This document shows positions 52,939 through 62,968 of a DNA stretch of 64,000 bases, piece by piece. Under the pieces are notes generated by a model that worked only from the letters and a program-made list of their open reading frames with translations, ran no database searches and was not told the origin of the DNA. The position numbers and the translations under genes were made by a program. Position 1 is the first letter of the stretch. Each line of letters opens with the position of its first letter. This DNA is from Aureimonas sp. AU20 (GTDB lineage Bacteria; Pseudomonadota; Alphaproteobacteria; Rhizobiales; Rhizobiaceae), in the NCBI RefSeq assembly GCF_001442755.1, contig NZ_CP006367.1, positions 1,798,001-1,862,000 on the forward strand. Direction: 5' to 3'.

Positions 52939-53925
52939 TCAGACCGCCGGCAATCGGCCTCGGTCGTGCGGCTGGTCGAGGTCCTGCTCCGGCCCGAGCG
53001 GCACGATGCCGGTCGGATTGATCGTCCCGTGGCTCTCGTAATAGTGATGCTTGATATGGTGGAAGTCGACCGTCTCGGCGACGCCCGGCCACTGGTAGAG
53101 TTCCAGCATGTATTGGAAGAGACTGGGGTAGTCCGCGATCCGGCGCTTGTTGCACTTGAAGTGGCCGACATAGACGGGGTCGAAGCGGATCAGCGTGGTG
53201 AAGAGGCGCCAGTCGGCTTCGGTGATGCGGGGGCCGGTCAGATAACGCTGGCGGCCGAGCCGCGCTTCCAACTCGTCCAGCGTGTCGAACAGCGCATGGA
53301 AGGCATCCTCATAGGCGTCCTGCGCGGTTGCGAAACCGCATTTATAGACGCCGTTGTTCACCTTGTCGTAGACGACGGAATTGATCGCCTCGATCTCGGG
53401 CATCAGATCCGCCGGGCAGACATCGACGCTGCGGTCGCCGAACGCGTCGAAGCTCGAATTGAACATGCGAAGGATTTCGGCCGACTCGTTGTTGACGATC
53501 GTGCCGTCCCGCTTGTCCCACAAAACCGGAACGGTGACGCGGCCGGTGTAATGCGGGTCGGCCTGGAGATAGACCTCATAGAGCCGCTTGGCGCCGTTCA
53601 CGCTGTCGGGGATCGCGCCCTGGCGATCGGAGAAGACCCAGCCTTCTTCCGCCATGTGCCAGTCCACGACAGAGACGGAGATCACGTCCTCCAGCTTCTT
53701 GAGCTTGCGAAGGATCAGCGTGCGATGCGCCCAGGGGCAGGCGAGCGAGACATAGAGATGGTAGCGCCCGGCCTCGGCGGGAACGGCGTCCTGACCATCC
53801 GGCCCCGGCGCGCCATCGGGCGTGACCCAGCGTCGGAAGCTCGTCGTCGTGCGCTGGAAGCGCCCGCCCGTCGCCTTCGTGTCGTACCACTTGTCCTGCC
53901 ACTGGCCGTCCACCAGAAGTCCCAT
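52939..53925 (-). CDS. yqjG: glutathionyl-hydroquinone reductase (Xi-class GST)
   Basis: The 328-residue enzyme belongs to the PcpF/YqjG/ECM4 group. The catalytic Cys lies in SLACPWAHRTLI (about 63), followed by DWHMAEEGWVF and the substrate/GSH loops VPVLWDKRDGTIVNNESAEI and VNNGVYKCGFA, with GPRITEADWRLFTTLIRFDP in the helical domain. It reduces glutathionyl-hydroquinones to free hydroquinones in the cytoplasm. It ends 3 bases from the convergent Nudix stop. Confidence 0.95.
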   Translation of the reverse strand: MGLLVDGQWQDKWYDTKATGGRFQRTTTSFRRWVTPDGAPGPDGQDAVPAEAGRYHLYVSLACPWAHRTLILRKLKKLEDVISVSVVDWHMAEEGWVFSDRQGAIPDSVNGAKRLYEVYLQADPHYTGRVTVPVLWDKRDGTIVNNESAEILRMFNSSFDAFGDRSVDVCPADLMPEIEAINSVVYDKVNNGVYKCGFATAQDAYEDAFHALFDTLDELEARLGRQRYLTGPRITEADWRLFTTLIRFDPVYVGHFKCNKRRIADYPSLFQYMLELYQWPGVAETVDFHHIKHHYYESHGTINPTGIVPLGPEQDLDQPHDRGRLPAV

Positions 53926-54233
53926 CGTCTCGCTCCGTCTCGTTGCCGCCCGCTAGCATAAACGAAGGACGTGACGGGCGTTCCCCCCAAAAGGCGGCAA
54001 CAGAGCGTCACGCCCGGCATGGGATGCGACGGAAAAAAGGGGAATGGATTTTCTCTTCGCGCGGTGCTAGGAAGCCCGGCCGAGCGACAGGGCTCGGCCA
54101 CGAGGAATGGGTTCGATGCAATTGCGACGACGACGAGACGAAGCGGCCTGTGCCGCTGCCTTCGACGCCGCCGCCTGACCTTTCTCCAAGGTCCGGGCGC
54201 GGGCAAATTTGCCCCCCATTGTCGGACCTTGCC

Positions 54234-54746
54234 ATGCTGTCCCTTCTTCAGGATCTCGACCTCGCCTTCGAGGCGGAGCAGTTCGCGCATGCGAACACGA
54301 TCGAAGCCATCAACGCCGAAGCCTTCGGCCCCGGCCGGTTCACCCGGGCGGCGGAGCGCGTGCGCGAGCACAGTTCGCACGATCTCGCGCTGTCGCGCGT
54401 CGCCGTCCTGCGTGGCGAGGTGGTCGGCTCGGTGCGGTTGACGCCGGTGCGTATCGGCGAGAGCCCTGTCCTCATGCTGGGGCCGCTCGCGGTGCGGCCC
54501 GCCTTCAAGAAGCGGGGCATCGGCCGGATGCTGCTGGCGCTGAGCGCCGATGCGGCGCGCGCGGCCGGCGAGCGGGCGATTTTTCTCGTGGGCGACCGCG
54601 CCTATTACATGCCGCTCGGCTATCAGCCGCTGCCGGTCGGCTCGGTGACAATGCCCGGCCCGGTGGACGAGACACGGCTTCTGGGTCTGGAACTCGTGCC
54701 CGGCGCGCTGGATGGGGTGAGCGGCCAAGTTCTGCCCCGCCGCTGA
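54234..54746 (+). CDS. GNAT family N-acetyltransferase
   Basis: The 170-residue protein has the acetyl-CoA site PLAVRPAFKKRGIGRMLL (Q/R-x-x-G-x-A/G form: KKRGIG) and the later LVGDRAYYMPLGYQPLP typical of YhbS-like acetyltransferases. The substrate is unknown. The frame stays open well upstream, but the ATG at 54234 gives the normal family N-terminus; the ribosome site is weak (GGACC). The 53926-54233 gap (308 bases) before it contains the divergent promoters and nothing else I recognise. Confidence 0.85.
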   Translation: MLSLLQDLDLAFEAEQFAHANTIEAINAEAFGPGRFTRAAERVREHSSHDLALSRVAVLRGEVVGSVRLTPVRIGESPVLMLGPLAVRPAFKKRGIGRMLLALSADAARAAGERAIFLVGDRAYYMPLGYQPLPVGSVTMPGPVDETRLLGLELVPGALDGVSGQVLPRR

Positions 54747-54778
54747 CGGGGTCGTTTCCCCGCGCCGTCGCCAGGCCA

Positions 54779-55795
54779 TCATACCGTCAGAATGCCGAAC
54801 TCACCCTTGAGGGTCGAGCGCCGACCGACATCGGCGCCGTTCTCGGAGAGCCAGTCGTCGGCGGCTTCGCGGCCGAGGTCGCGCAGGTCCGTGAGTTCGG
54901 ACCAGCGCGTGTCCATCTTGCCAGCGCTGCCCCGGCGCGACATGGCCTCGCCCGCCTCGATCATGTGAAGGCGCAGACCCGCGATCCGCTGCATCACCGG
55001 GTTTTCGAGATCCGCGCCCTTCACCAGCCGCTGCACCTCGGTGAGCATGCGCAGGTCGCGGATCAGCGAGGTGTTGAAGGTGATCTCCTGCACCCGGCCC
55101 ATGATGTCGCCCGGCGTTTCCGGCGAGCCGGCGCGGTGGAAGGGCGTCACCTGGATGATGAGAATGTCGCAGGCGCCGCGATCCTCCGCGAAGAAGGGCG
55201 TCAGCATCGGATTGCCGACATAGCCACCGTCCCAATAGGGACGCCCGTCGATCTCCACCGCGCGAAACACGTCCGGCAGGCAGGCCGAGGCCAGAAGCGC
55301 GTCGGCCGTCAGCTCCTCGCCCGAGAAGACCCGCACATTGCCGCTTTCCACATCTGTGGCAGAGACGAAGGTCGGCACGACGCGCTCGCTTTGCAGCAGC
55401 GGAAAATCGATCACCGCTTCCAAGACCGGGCGCAGCGCGTTGTCGGCCGGCAGGCCGAAACTATAGGGCGAAACAAGTTGCCCGAAGAGCTTCATGCGTT
55501 CGATCGCTTCATGCACCATGGAGCGGCTGAACGGGAAGAAGGGGAGGCGGTTTTCGGCCGCGCCCAGTGGCGAGCGGCGCGAGACCTCCTGCCATAGCGC
55601 CTCGAGCGTCTGGCGCGCCGCGTCGGGGCCCTCACTCAGTCCGGTCGCCAGGGCGGCGGCGTTCAACGCGCCGGCGCTCGTGCCGCTGATCGCCGCCGGC
55701 TGAAAACGGCCGTCCTCCAGAAGCCGGTCGAGCACGCCCCATGTGAAGGCGCCGTGCGCGCCGCCTCCTTGCAGGGCAAGACAAACTGCTGTCAT
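54779..55795 (-). CDS. patatin-like phospholipase
   Basis: The 338-residue protein has the Ser-Asp dyad: oxyanion QGGGAHGAF (9-17), nucleophile Ser40 in SGTSAGALNA, and DGG in PYWDGGYVGNP (about 186). It resembles RssA-type bacterial patatins that hydrolyse membrane lipids. No signal peptide or membrane helix. An intact dyad indicates activity. It converges with the GNAT gene, 32 bases away. Confidence 0.9.
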   Translation of the reverse strand: MTAVCLALQGGGAHGAFTWGVLDRLLEDGRFQPAAISGTSAGALNAAALATGLSEGPDAARQTLEALWQEVSRRSPLGAAENRLPFFPFSRSMVHEAIERMKLFGQLVSPYSFGLPADNALRPVLEAVIDFPLLQSERVVPTFVSATDVESGNVRVFSGEELTADALLASACLPDVFRAVEIDGRPYWDGGYVGNPMLTPFFAEDRGACDILIIQVTPFHRAGSPETPGDIMGRVQEITFNTSLIRDLRMLTEVQRLVKGADLENPVMQRIAGLRLHMIEAGEAMSRRGSAGKMDTRWSELTDLRDLGREAADDWLSENGADVGRRSTLKGEFGILTV

Positions 55796-55890
55796 ACCGG
55801 CACGCTCTCCGCTTCACCGTCGCGTCTGTTCGTGGGAAGCGAGACGTTCGCAGATGCGAAATGGTTCCCCGTGAGGGTCGCGAGGGAGCC

Positions 55891-57966
55891 TCAGCGCCCT
55901 TCGCGATACCACGTGGCCGAAAGCGCCAGAAGCAGGACGGCGAGGCCGAGGAAACCGGCGAAGAGCGGCGTGCGATCGACCCCGCGCAGAACCGTTTCCT
56001 GCGTGGTGCGAAGGCCGATCCAGTCCCGCCCTTCGGCGTCCGCGCGCCCGGCCATGGGCACGATGCGGGGAACGGTGATGCCGCCTTGCGCCTCCGCCAG
56101 CCGCCGGACGCTGCCGCGCGTTTCGGACGCGATCGGCTGAAGCTTGGCGGTGGTCGAGATCGCCTCGCGATACTCGCGCGGGTTCACCGGACCGAGATTG
56201 GCCAGCGCTCGCAAGTCGCCGTTGGCGACCTGATAGAGACCGAGCTCGCCGGTCTGCAACCGCCCCTGCCATTCGCCGTTGCCACCATCGGTCAGCGTGA
56301 CCTGAAGCGCCTGACCGGTGGGCGTCACCACTGTCGCCGGGCCGGGATCGCCGCCGATCGTGTGGCGGGTGATGAGAAGGTCGGAGTCGGAGCCTTCGGC
56401 GTCTAGCGCCTCTTCCTCCAGTTCGGGCTCCTTCATCAGCCAGTGCGCCAGCCGGCGGAACAAGGCGACATGCGGGCCGCCGCCCTCGTAGCCGCGCGAC
56501 CAGAGCCAGCCCTGATCCGACAGAAGCAGAGCGACGCGGCCTTGGCCGGCGCGGTTCAGCACCAGGAGCGGCTTGTTGTCCGGGCCGGTCATGACCGTTT
56601 CGCCCTTGGTCTCACCCACGTCGATCGTGCGGAACCAGGGGCTCCAGTTCGGCGGCGAGACTTCCGAGCCCGGCAGGCCGCGCGTCACGGGATGCTTGCG
56701 ACCGAGCTCCGAAAGAACAGGGCGATAGGCGCGCAGATCCACCTGGCCCGTCGGCAGAGCCGGCAGGATGGAGGCGAGCGGCGAATTGGCGACCGAGTCC
56801 GGGCCGGCATATTCCGGGCCGGAGGCGATCAGCATGGCGCCGCCGTTTTCGACATATTGGGCGATGTAGTCGTAGTAGAGCGTCGGCAGTACGCCCCGGC
56901 GCTGGTACCGGTCGAAGATGATGAGGTCGAAATCCTCGATCTTCTCGACGAAGAGTTCACGGGTCGGAAACGCGATCAGCGACAATTCGTTGATCGGCGT
57001 GCCGTCCTGCTTTTCCGGCGGGCGCAGGATGGTGAAGTGGACGAGGTCCACCGCCGCGTCCGACTTCAGGAGGTTGCGCCACGTACGCTCGCCGGCATGC
57101 GGCTCGCCCGAGACGAGGAGAACGCGCAGGTTCTCGCGAATGCCATCGATGACGGCGATCGCCCGGTTGTTGACGGCGGTGATCTCCTGCGGATCGCGCG
57201 CCGCCGAAAGCTCCACGATGTTCTTGCCCGCGCGCGGCAGGGTGATCTGTACCGAGGTCGGCTCGCCCGGCACCGCGCTCTGGCGCTGCACGAGGTCGCC
57301 ATTCAGGAAGACCTGAACCTCGACCGGATTGCGCGAGGCGCGCGGCCCTTCTTCCACGACGCGATAGGTCAGGGTCTGCGGCTGCTCCACGAGGCCGAAG
57401 CGGGGGGCGGTGACGAGGTCGAGCCGGCGGTCGAACTCGTCGGGACGGCCCGTCACCAGCGCGTGGAGCGGCGCGTCGAAGCCGAGCGCGCCGGCATTGG
57501 CGGGAATGTCGTGGACCTGCCCGTCGGTCACCATGATGGCGCCGCCGACCCGGCCCGGCGAGACGTCGCTGAGCGCGGAGCGCAGTGCCCCGAAGAGAGC
57601 CGTGGTCGCGTCGCCGGTCCCTTCCGAGCGGGCATCGACCGTGCGGACCTCGAATTCCGGGAAAGCTTCCAGCCGCTGGCGCAGCGCGGCCACGGCCTCG
57701 TCTGTCTGCGCCGTGCGCTCGCCGATCGATTGGCTCTGCGAGCGGTCCACTATGAGGGCGACGACGCTCTTCAGGGGATCGCGCTGCTCGCGCAGGACGA
57801 CGGGGTTGAGAAGCGCCAGGAGCAGCGCCGCGATGGCGAGAACGCGCAGCACCGCGCCGCGAAGGCCAGCGAAGACCAGCGCGGCGGCGAGAAACAGCGC
57901 GGGCACGCAAAGGAGGGCGAGAACCGTCCAGGAAAAGAAGGGCGCGAAGGTGATCGACCAGCTCAT
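55891..57966 (-). CDS. large membrane protein of the MoxR-DUF58-DUF4159 operon (glutamine-amidotransferase-like/VWA-type)
   Basis: The 691-residue protein has two N-terminal helices (about 12-32 and 36-56), a long exported region and a last helix (LFAGFLGLAVLLLALSATWY). A VWA-like strand order (VVALIVDRSQSQS near 88, GRVGGAIMVTDGQVHDIPAN near 143) and a later class-I amidotransferase-like fold (FDLIIFDRYQRRGVLP, GGAMLIASGPEYAG) are visible; no catalytic Cys is evident. It is the last gene of a four-gene operon, 3 bases after the DUF4159 gene. Function is undefined; relatives occur with MoxR ATPases. Confidence 0.78.
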   Translation of the reverse strand: MSWSITFAPFFSWTVLALLCVPALFLAAALVFAGLRGAVLRVLAIAALLLALLNPVVLREQRDPLKSVVALIVDRSQSQSIGERTAQTDEAVAALRQRLEAFPEFEVRTVDARSEGTGDATTALFGALRSALSDVSPGRVGGAIMVTDGQVHDIPANAGALGFDAPLHALVTGRPDEFDRRLDLVTAPRFGLVEQPQTLTYRVVEEGPRASRNPVEVQVFLNGDLVQRQSAVPGEPTSVQITLPRAGKNIVELSAARDPQEITAVNNRAIAVIDGIRENLRVLLVSGEPHAGERTWRNLLKSDAAVDLVHFTILRPPEKQDGTPINELSLIAFPTRELFVEKIEDFDLIIFDRYQRRGVLPTLYYDYIAQYVENGGAMLIASGPEYAGPDSVANSPLASILPALPTGQVDLRAYRPVLSELGRKHPVTRGLPGSEVSPPNWSPWFRTIDVGETKGETVMTGPDNKPLLVLNRAGQGRVALLLSDQGWLWSRGYEGGGPHVALFRRLAHWLMKEPELEEEALDAEGSDSDLLITRHTIGGDPGPATVVTPTGQALQVTLTDGGNGEWQGRLQTGELGLYQVANGDLRALANLGPVNPREYREAISTTAKLQPIASETRGSVRRLAEAQGGITVPRIVPMAGRADAEGRDWIGLRTTQETVLRGVDRTPLFAGFLGLAVLLLALSATWYREGR

Positions 57967-57969
57967 GCG

Positions 57970-60834
57970 CTACTGCCCCAACCGTTCGAGAAGCGCGGGC
58001 ACATGAACCTGATCGGCCTTGTAGTTGCCGGTCAGCACATACATCACGATGTTGACCCCCGCCCGGTAGGCATAGTCGCGCTGGGCCGGGTCGGCGGAAT
58101 CGGTCGGGCGCACGAAGAGGCCGCTGTCGTCCACCGCCCAGGCGCTGGCGAAATCGTTGGACGTGATCATGATGGAGGATACGCCGTCGCCGGCGCTGGC
58201 CGGACGGGCCTGCGCGTCAGGGTTTCGCGTCAGCGACTCCACCCAAAGGTCCGAGCCGGTGTGCCGGCCGGGAAAACTGTCCAGGATGTAGAAGGCCTTG
58301 GTCAGCACGTGGTCGGCGGGGACCGGCTCGAGCGGCGGCACGTCGAGATCGGCCAGGATGTCGCGCAGGCGGCGCTGGCCGGGCGAAACGGCGGCGCCGG
58401 ACAGATCACCCGCCGCGTCGCCCTCCACGTCGAACAGGACCGTGCCGCCCTGCTTCATATAGGCGTCGACGCGGCTGATCGCGGCCTGCGTCGGCATGGG
58501 GGCGTTGGCGTGGACGGGCCAGTAGAGGATGGGAAAGAAGGAAAGCTCGTCCCGTTCGATATCCACCGCCTCGGGCTCGCCGGGCTCCAGCGCCGTCTTG
58601 GACGCGACGAACTGGGACAGGCCCGAAAGGCCCTGGCGAGAGATGCGGTCGGTCTCCGCGTCGCCGGTTTCGACATAGGCGAGATGGGTGGCTTCCGTCG
58701 CCTCGATCGCCTTCTGCGCGTCGATCCCGTCGAGGCCCTGCGTCGCCTCGTTGGGCGCGCGTGTCTGCGCGCGAGCCGGATCGGCCGGCCAGGCGAGGAG
58801 CGCGGCACCCAGCAGCAGCAAGGGCAGGGCGGAGGAGGGGCGGCGCGCGCCGGGCAAGCGGCGGCCGAGGCGGGACAGGCCCCCGTTCAGCCAGAGCAGC
58901 GCGAAGGCGTCGAGCGCGAACAGGGCCAGCGCGCCGGCAAAGAGCCAGGGGGTCAAGTCGGTGGCATCCTCCGTGCCATAGGCGCGCGTTGTGAGCGGCG
59001 CGCCGAGATCGAGTTCGGGCAGAGCGGAGAGCCGCGCATCGGCCGCCAGGAGGTTCAGCGCACGGTAGCCTTCCGAGGTGCCGTAGAGGCCAGGCGGATG
59101 GTCGGCCGAGGGAACGGGCGCCTCGCCGGCACGAACCGTCAGCGGCCGAACGTCCGGCCCTGGCTGCACGAGGCGGCCTTCGCCGTTCATGACACGATAG
59201 GGCGGCAGGACCTGCGCCCCGCCTTCGCCGCCCGCGGCGCTGGTGCCGCGCGACAGAGTGACGACGCGGCGCAGGACGTCCACGAAGGCGCCGGAGATCG
59301 GCAGGTTCGACCAAGTCGCTTCCGCCGTCGTGTGGACGAGGATGATGCTGCCGGCGCCGCGCGCGCTGGCGGTGATGATCGGGGTGCCGTCGGCAAGGCT
59401 TGCCCAGGTGCGCCCGGCCAGCTCCGCCGAAGGCTCGGCCAGGATCTGGCGCGACACGGTCACGTCGTCTGGGATCACGATGCCGGCAAGCGGGCTCTCG
59501 GGCGGGATGGGTGCCAAGCGCTGTGGCTCGGACCAGGACAGGGCGCCGCCGAGCTGGCGCTCGCCACCGCGCAGGCGCACCGGCACGAGATCGTCCTCGG
59601 CGGTGGAGGCGGCGAGACGCGGGCCCGCGAAGCGCAGAAGCACGCCGCCCTTCTCGACGAAGCCGGTCAGGGCCTCGCGCGCCGGCTCAGGCAGGACGCC
59701 AATGTCGGCGAGCACGATGATCGAGGGGTTCTGGCGCACCAGCGCGGGAACGGCCATCCCGAGATCGGCGCTTTCGGCGCGCACGAGATCGGCGAAGGGC
59801 TCCAGAGCCCGCGTGATGTAATAGAGCGGCGAAAGCAGCGGCTGGGCGAGATCGGCCGCTTCGCCGGACACGAGCCCGACCTTGCGGCGCTGGAAACTGT
59901 CGTCCACCAGCCGCACGGCTGCGGCGTCCCCCACGCCCTCACGCTCGATCCGGGCGATGTCGTTGCGCAGTTCCACGGGCACTTCGAAGCGCGCCTCGCC
60001 CGTGGCCGAACCGGCGGCGAAGGCGAGCGGCGCGCGGCCGATCTCGCGCTCCTGCGCGTCCAGCGCGCGTAAGGTCACTTCGGCGGGCGCGGCGCTTTCC
60101 CCATCGGGGCGAAGGCCCGCGACGCGCAGCGCCTCGGTGGCATTGTCGGCCGCCGTCAGGCCGACCAGGCCGGCGAGCGAGGGGCGATAGACCAGGGACT
60201 GAACGGGTGCTAGCGCGCGCAGAGCATCGGCCGCTTCGACCGTGCCTGGGGCGTCGAGCCCGTCGGTCAGAAGCGCAAGGCTGATCCCGCCCTGGCCGTT
60301 CAGCACGCTGGCAAGCCGCGCGGCGGCCGCCCGGCGGTCGACCGGGATGGGGCGGGGCTCGGCGGCTCCGAGGTGCTCCAGCGCCGTCGCGGCTTCCACG
60401 GGCGCCACGTCGTTGGACGGGCCCTCGGCGGTCAGCGCCAGCGACACCGGCCGCCCCGCTTCGCCCGCCTCGCGGATCAGCGCCTCGGCGGCCGAGCGGC
60501 GCGTGTCCCAGTCGCGCGCGCTGGCCCAGCCATTGTCGAGAAGCACCACGACCGGCCCTTCGCCGGTCAGCGCGCTTTGGCGCGGATTGAGGATGGGCGC
60601 GGCGAGTGCCAGGATCACGAAAGCGGCGAGCGCAAGGCGCAGCAGCGTCAGCCACCACGGGCTCTTCGAAGGCGTCTCCTCGCGCTTGGCGACGCGCTCC
60701 AGAATGCGCAGCGGCGGAAAGGCTTCGGTCTGCGGACGAGGCGGGGTGAGGCGCAGCAGCCACCAGATTACGGGAAGGGCGAGAAGTCCGGCCAGCACCA
60801 GCGGCGCGCCGAAGGACAGCGACAGACCCCCCAT
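57970..60834 (-). CDS. BatA-like membrane protein with C-terminal DUF4159
   Basis: The 954-residue protein starts with the aerotolerance (BatA) N-terminal unit: helices at about 10-26 and 60-82 around LRLTPPRPQTEAFPPLRILE. A large domain with VVVLLDNGWASARDWDTRRS follows, then helices near 630-650 and 665-690, and a C-terminal DUF4159 (about 715-950; LSFFPILYWPVHANAPMPTQ, GGTVLFDVEG, FYILDSFPGR, DDSGLFVRPTD, GVNIVMYVLTGNYKADQVH). It overlaps the DUF58 gene by one base. It probably forms an envelope complex with its neighbours. Confidence 0.87.
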   Translation of the reverse strand: MGGLSLSFGAPLVLAGLLALPVIWWLLRLTPPRPQTEAFPPLRILERVAKREETPSKSPWWLTLLRLALAAFVILALAAPILNPRQSALTGEGPVVVLLDNGWASARDWDTRRSAAEALIREAGEAGRPVSLALTAEGPSNDVAPVEAATALEHLGAAEPRPIPVDRRAAAARLASVLNGQGGISLALLTDGLDAPGTVEAADALRALAPVQSLVYRPSLAGLVGLTAADNATEALRVAGLRPDGESAAPAEVTLRALDAQEREIGRAPLAFAAGSATGEARFEVPVELRNDIARIEREGVGDAAAVRLVDDSFQRRKVGLVSGEAADLAQPLLSPLYYITRALEPFADLVRAESADLGMAVPALVRQNPSIIVLADIGVLPEPAREALTGFVEKGGVLLRFAGPRLAASTAEDDLVPVRLRGGERQLGGALSWSEPQRLAPIPPESPLAGIVIPDDVTVSRQILAEPSAELAGRTWASLADGTPIITASARGAGSIILVHTTAEATWSNLPISGAFVDVLRRVVTLSRGTSAAGGEGGAQVLPPYRVMNGEGRLVQPGPDVRPLTVRAGEAPVPSADHPPGLYGTSEGYRALNLLAADARLSALPELDLGAPLTTRAYGTEDATDLTPWLFAGALALFALDAFALLWLNGGLSRLGRRLPGARRPSSALPLLLLGAALLAWPADPARAQTRAPNEATQGLDGIDAQKAIEATEATHLAYVETGDAETDRISRQGLSGLSQFVASKTALEPGEPEAVDIERDELSFFPILYWPVHANAPMPTQAAISRVDAYMKQGGTVLFDVEGDAAGDLSGAAVSPGQRRLRDILADLDVPPLEPVPADHVLTKAFYILDSFPGRHTGSDLWVESLTRNPDAQARPASAGDGVSSIMITSNDFASAWAVDDSGLFVRPTDSADPAQRDYAYRAGVNIVMYVLTGNYKADQVHVPALLERLGQ

Positions 60835-61751
60835 CAGGCGCGCTGCCCGCTCGGCGGTTGGAACTGTCCGCTCAAGCGACCATGCAGGGCCAGAAGCGGT
60901 TCGGAGGCAAGACGGTCGGTCAGGTGGAAGACATGGCTCCAGCCGATATGCCGGCAGTGCTCGGCCAGATGCGTTCTGCGCGCGTCGAACAGGGTGCGAT
61001 ACTCCTCGCGCAGGGTTTCGGCCCGGCCGGCCGTCAGCTTGGCGCCGGTCTCGGGGTCGCGGAACTCGGTGCGCCCGCTATAGGGAAAGGCGACTTCGGC
61101 GGGATCGGCGATCTGCACGAGATGCCCGCGCACGCCGCGCCGCGACAAGAGGTCGATCCGCGCCACCAACTCATCCATCGGGTCGAGAAAATCGCTGACG
61201 AGCACGACCTCGCTGAAGCGCTTGAAGCGCTCGCCGGCGGGAAAGCCCGTATCGGGCCGATGACTCACGAGCGCGCCGGCGATGCGCTCGGCGGCGTTGC
61301 GCGCGGAGATCGGGTCCATCACGTCGGGAAAGCCGATCCGCTCGCCCGAGCGCGACAGAAGTTCGGCCAAGGCGAGAACCAGCACCAGCGCCCGACTTTC
61401 CTTGGACACGAGGCCGGCCTGCGACTGGTAGAGCATGGAGGGCGAGGGGTCGGCCCAGAGCCAGACCGTCTGCGCCGCCTCCCATTCGCGGTCGCGCAGG
61501 TAGACATTGTCGTCGCGCGCCGAGCGTCGCCAGTCGATCCGCGACACGGGCTCGCCGTCGACGAAGGGTCGGAACTGCCAGAAGTTCTCGCCCGTGCCGC
61601 GCCGCCGCCGCCCATGCCAGCCGCTCGTCACCGTGGCGACGACGCGGCGCGCCTCCACCAGGAGGTCCGGCAGCAGCGCGGCGCGCTGGCGGGCGCGAAG
61701 CAACGCCTCGTCGCCCTGTGTCGCCTCGGCGATCCGCCCGATCGACGCCAT
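60834..61751 (-). CDS. DUF58 domain-containing protein
   Basis: The 305-residue protein carries DUF58 (about 85-170; PFVDGEPVSRIDWRRSARDD, YLRDREWEAAQTVWLWADPS) within a VWA-like fold. DUF58 proteins are standard partners of MoxR ATPases. It starts 4 bases after moxR and its stop overlaps the next start (TGATG). Confidence 0.92.
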   Translation of the reverse strand: MASIGRIAEATQGDEALLRARQRAALLPDLLVEARRVVATVTSGWHGRRRRGTGENFWQFRPFVDGEPVSRIDWRRSARDDNVYLRDREWEAAQTVWLWADPSPSMLYQSQAGLVSKESRALVLVLALAELLSRSGERIGFPDVMDPISARNAAERIAGALVSHRPDTGFPAGERFKRFSEVVLVSDFLDPMDELVARIDLLSRRGVRGHLVQIADPAEVAFPYSGRTEFRDPETGAKLTAGRAETLREEYRTLFDARRTHLAEHCRHIGWSHVFHLTDRLASEPLLALHGRLSGQFQPPSGQRA

Positions 61752-61755
61752 AAGG

Positions 61756-62766
61756 TCAGCCGAGCCCGCGCACGAGGACCCTCACCACGTCGCGCACGCC
61801 CATGCCCTCGGCACGCGCCGCGAAGTTCAGCGCCATGCGGTGCTGCAAGATCGGCTCGGCCAGCGCCCGCACGTCGTCGATCGACGGGGCGAGACGACCC
61901 TCGTAAAGCGCGCGGGCACGCACGCAGGTCATAAGCGACTGCGAGGCGCGCGGGCCGGGGCCCCAGGCGATATGCGCGTCGGCTTCCGTCGAGCCGTGGC
62001 CTGGGCGGGCCGAGCGCACGAGGTTGAGAATCGCGTCCACCACCGTGTCGGGCACCGGCATGCGGCGCACCAAGGCCTGGATCTCGCGCAGGCGCTCGGC
62101 CGTCATCACGGCGCCGGCGCGCTCCTCCTCCACCCCGGTCGTCGCCATCAAGATGCGCCGCTCGGCGTCGAGCGAGGGATAATGGACGTCGATCTGGCAG
62201 AGGAAGCGGTCGAGCTGCGCTTCGGGCAGGGGATAGGTGCCCTCCTGCTCCAGCGGGTTCTGCGTGGCGAGGACGTGGAACGGAGCGGGCAGGTCGTGCC
62301 GCTCGCCGGCCACCGTCACGTGATATTCCTGCATGGCTTGCAGAAGGGCGGACTGGGTGCGCGGGCTGGCGCGGTTGATCTCGTCGGCCATCAGGAGCTG
62401 GGCGAAGACAGGGCCGCGCACGAAGCGGAAGGAGCGCCGGCCGGTCTCGTCTTGGTCCATCACCTCCGTGCCGACGATGTCGGAGGGCATGAGGTCGGGC
62501 GTGAACTGGACGCGCCGCGCGTCGAGGCCGAGCACGGTGCCGAGCGTTTCCACGAGCTTGGTCTTCGCAAGACCCGGCACGCCGACCAGCAGCGCGTGGC
62601 CGCCGGCCAGAATCGCCGTCAGCGTCTGTTCCACCACGCTTTCCTGGCCGAAGATGACGCGCCCCACCGCCTCGCGCGCCCGCGCGATATCGGCCAGCGC
62701 GGCTTCAGCCTGCTCGACCATGGCCTTGGGATCGAGAGCGGCGCTCTCCGGTGCAAGGATCGTCAT
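61756..62766 (-). CDS. MoxR family AAA+ ATPase
   Basis: The 336-residue ATPase has Walker A GVPGLAKTKL, Walker B LLMADEINRASP, sensor 1 ATQNPLEQEGTYPLPEAQLD and the C-terminal lid (AHIAWGPGPRASQSL). MoxR proteins act as chaperones activating metal-containing or VWA proteins. It is the first gene of the operon with DUF58, DUF4159 and the 691-residue protein. A divergent 202-base promoter region precedes it. Confidence 0.95.
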   Translation of the reverse strand: MTILAPESAALDPKAMVEQAEAALADIARAREAVGRVIFGQESVVEQTLTAILAGGHALLVGVPGLAKTKLVETLGTVLGLDARRVQFTPDLMPSDIVGTEVMDQDETGRRSFRFVRGPVFAQLLMADEINRASPRTQSALLQAMQEYHVTVAGERHDLPAPFHVLATQNPLEQEGTYPLPEAQLDRFLCQIDVHYPSLDAERRILMATTGVEEERAGAVMTAERLREIQALVRRMPVPDTVVDAILNLVRSARPGHGSTEADAHIAWGPGPRASQSLMTCVRARALYEGRLAPSIDDVRALAEPILQHRMALNFAARAEGMGVRDVVRVLVRGLG

Positions 62767-62968
62767 GATGGTGGGGGTCCCTTCTCGCTCGTCGACCGGG
62801 GCCGAGGCGCCTTTCCCTCAGACTTAAGGAATGGCGCGATCGTGCGCTGGCAAGCACCTGGCGCGCAACTATTTCGTGACGGGGAAGCCCGACCAAAATA
62901 AGACCGGTCCCGCGGATGTGATCCGGGCGCGAACCCGAGACGTCCAGCGGCATAGGACAGGGGACAGC

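Noticed and set aside
56443..60072. A 1209-codon open frame opposite the MoxR-operon membrane protein genes
   Set aside because: It covers two real genes on the other strand and has no recognisable domain.
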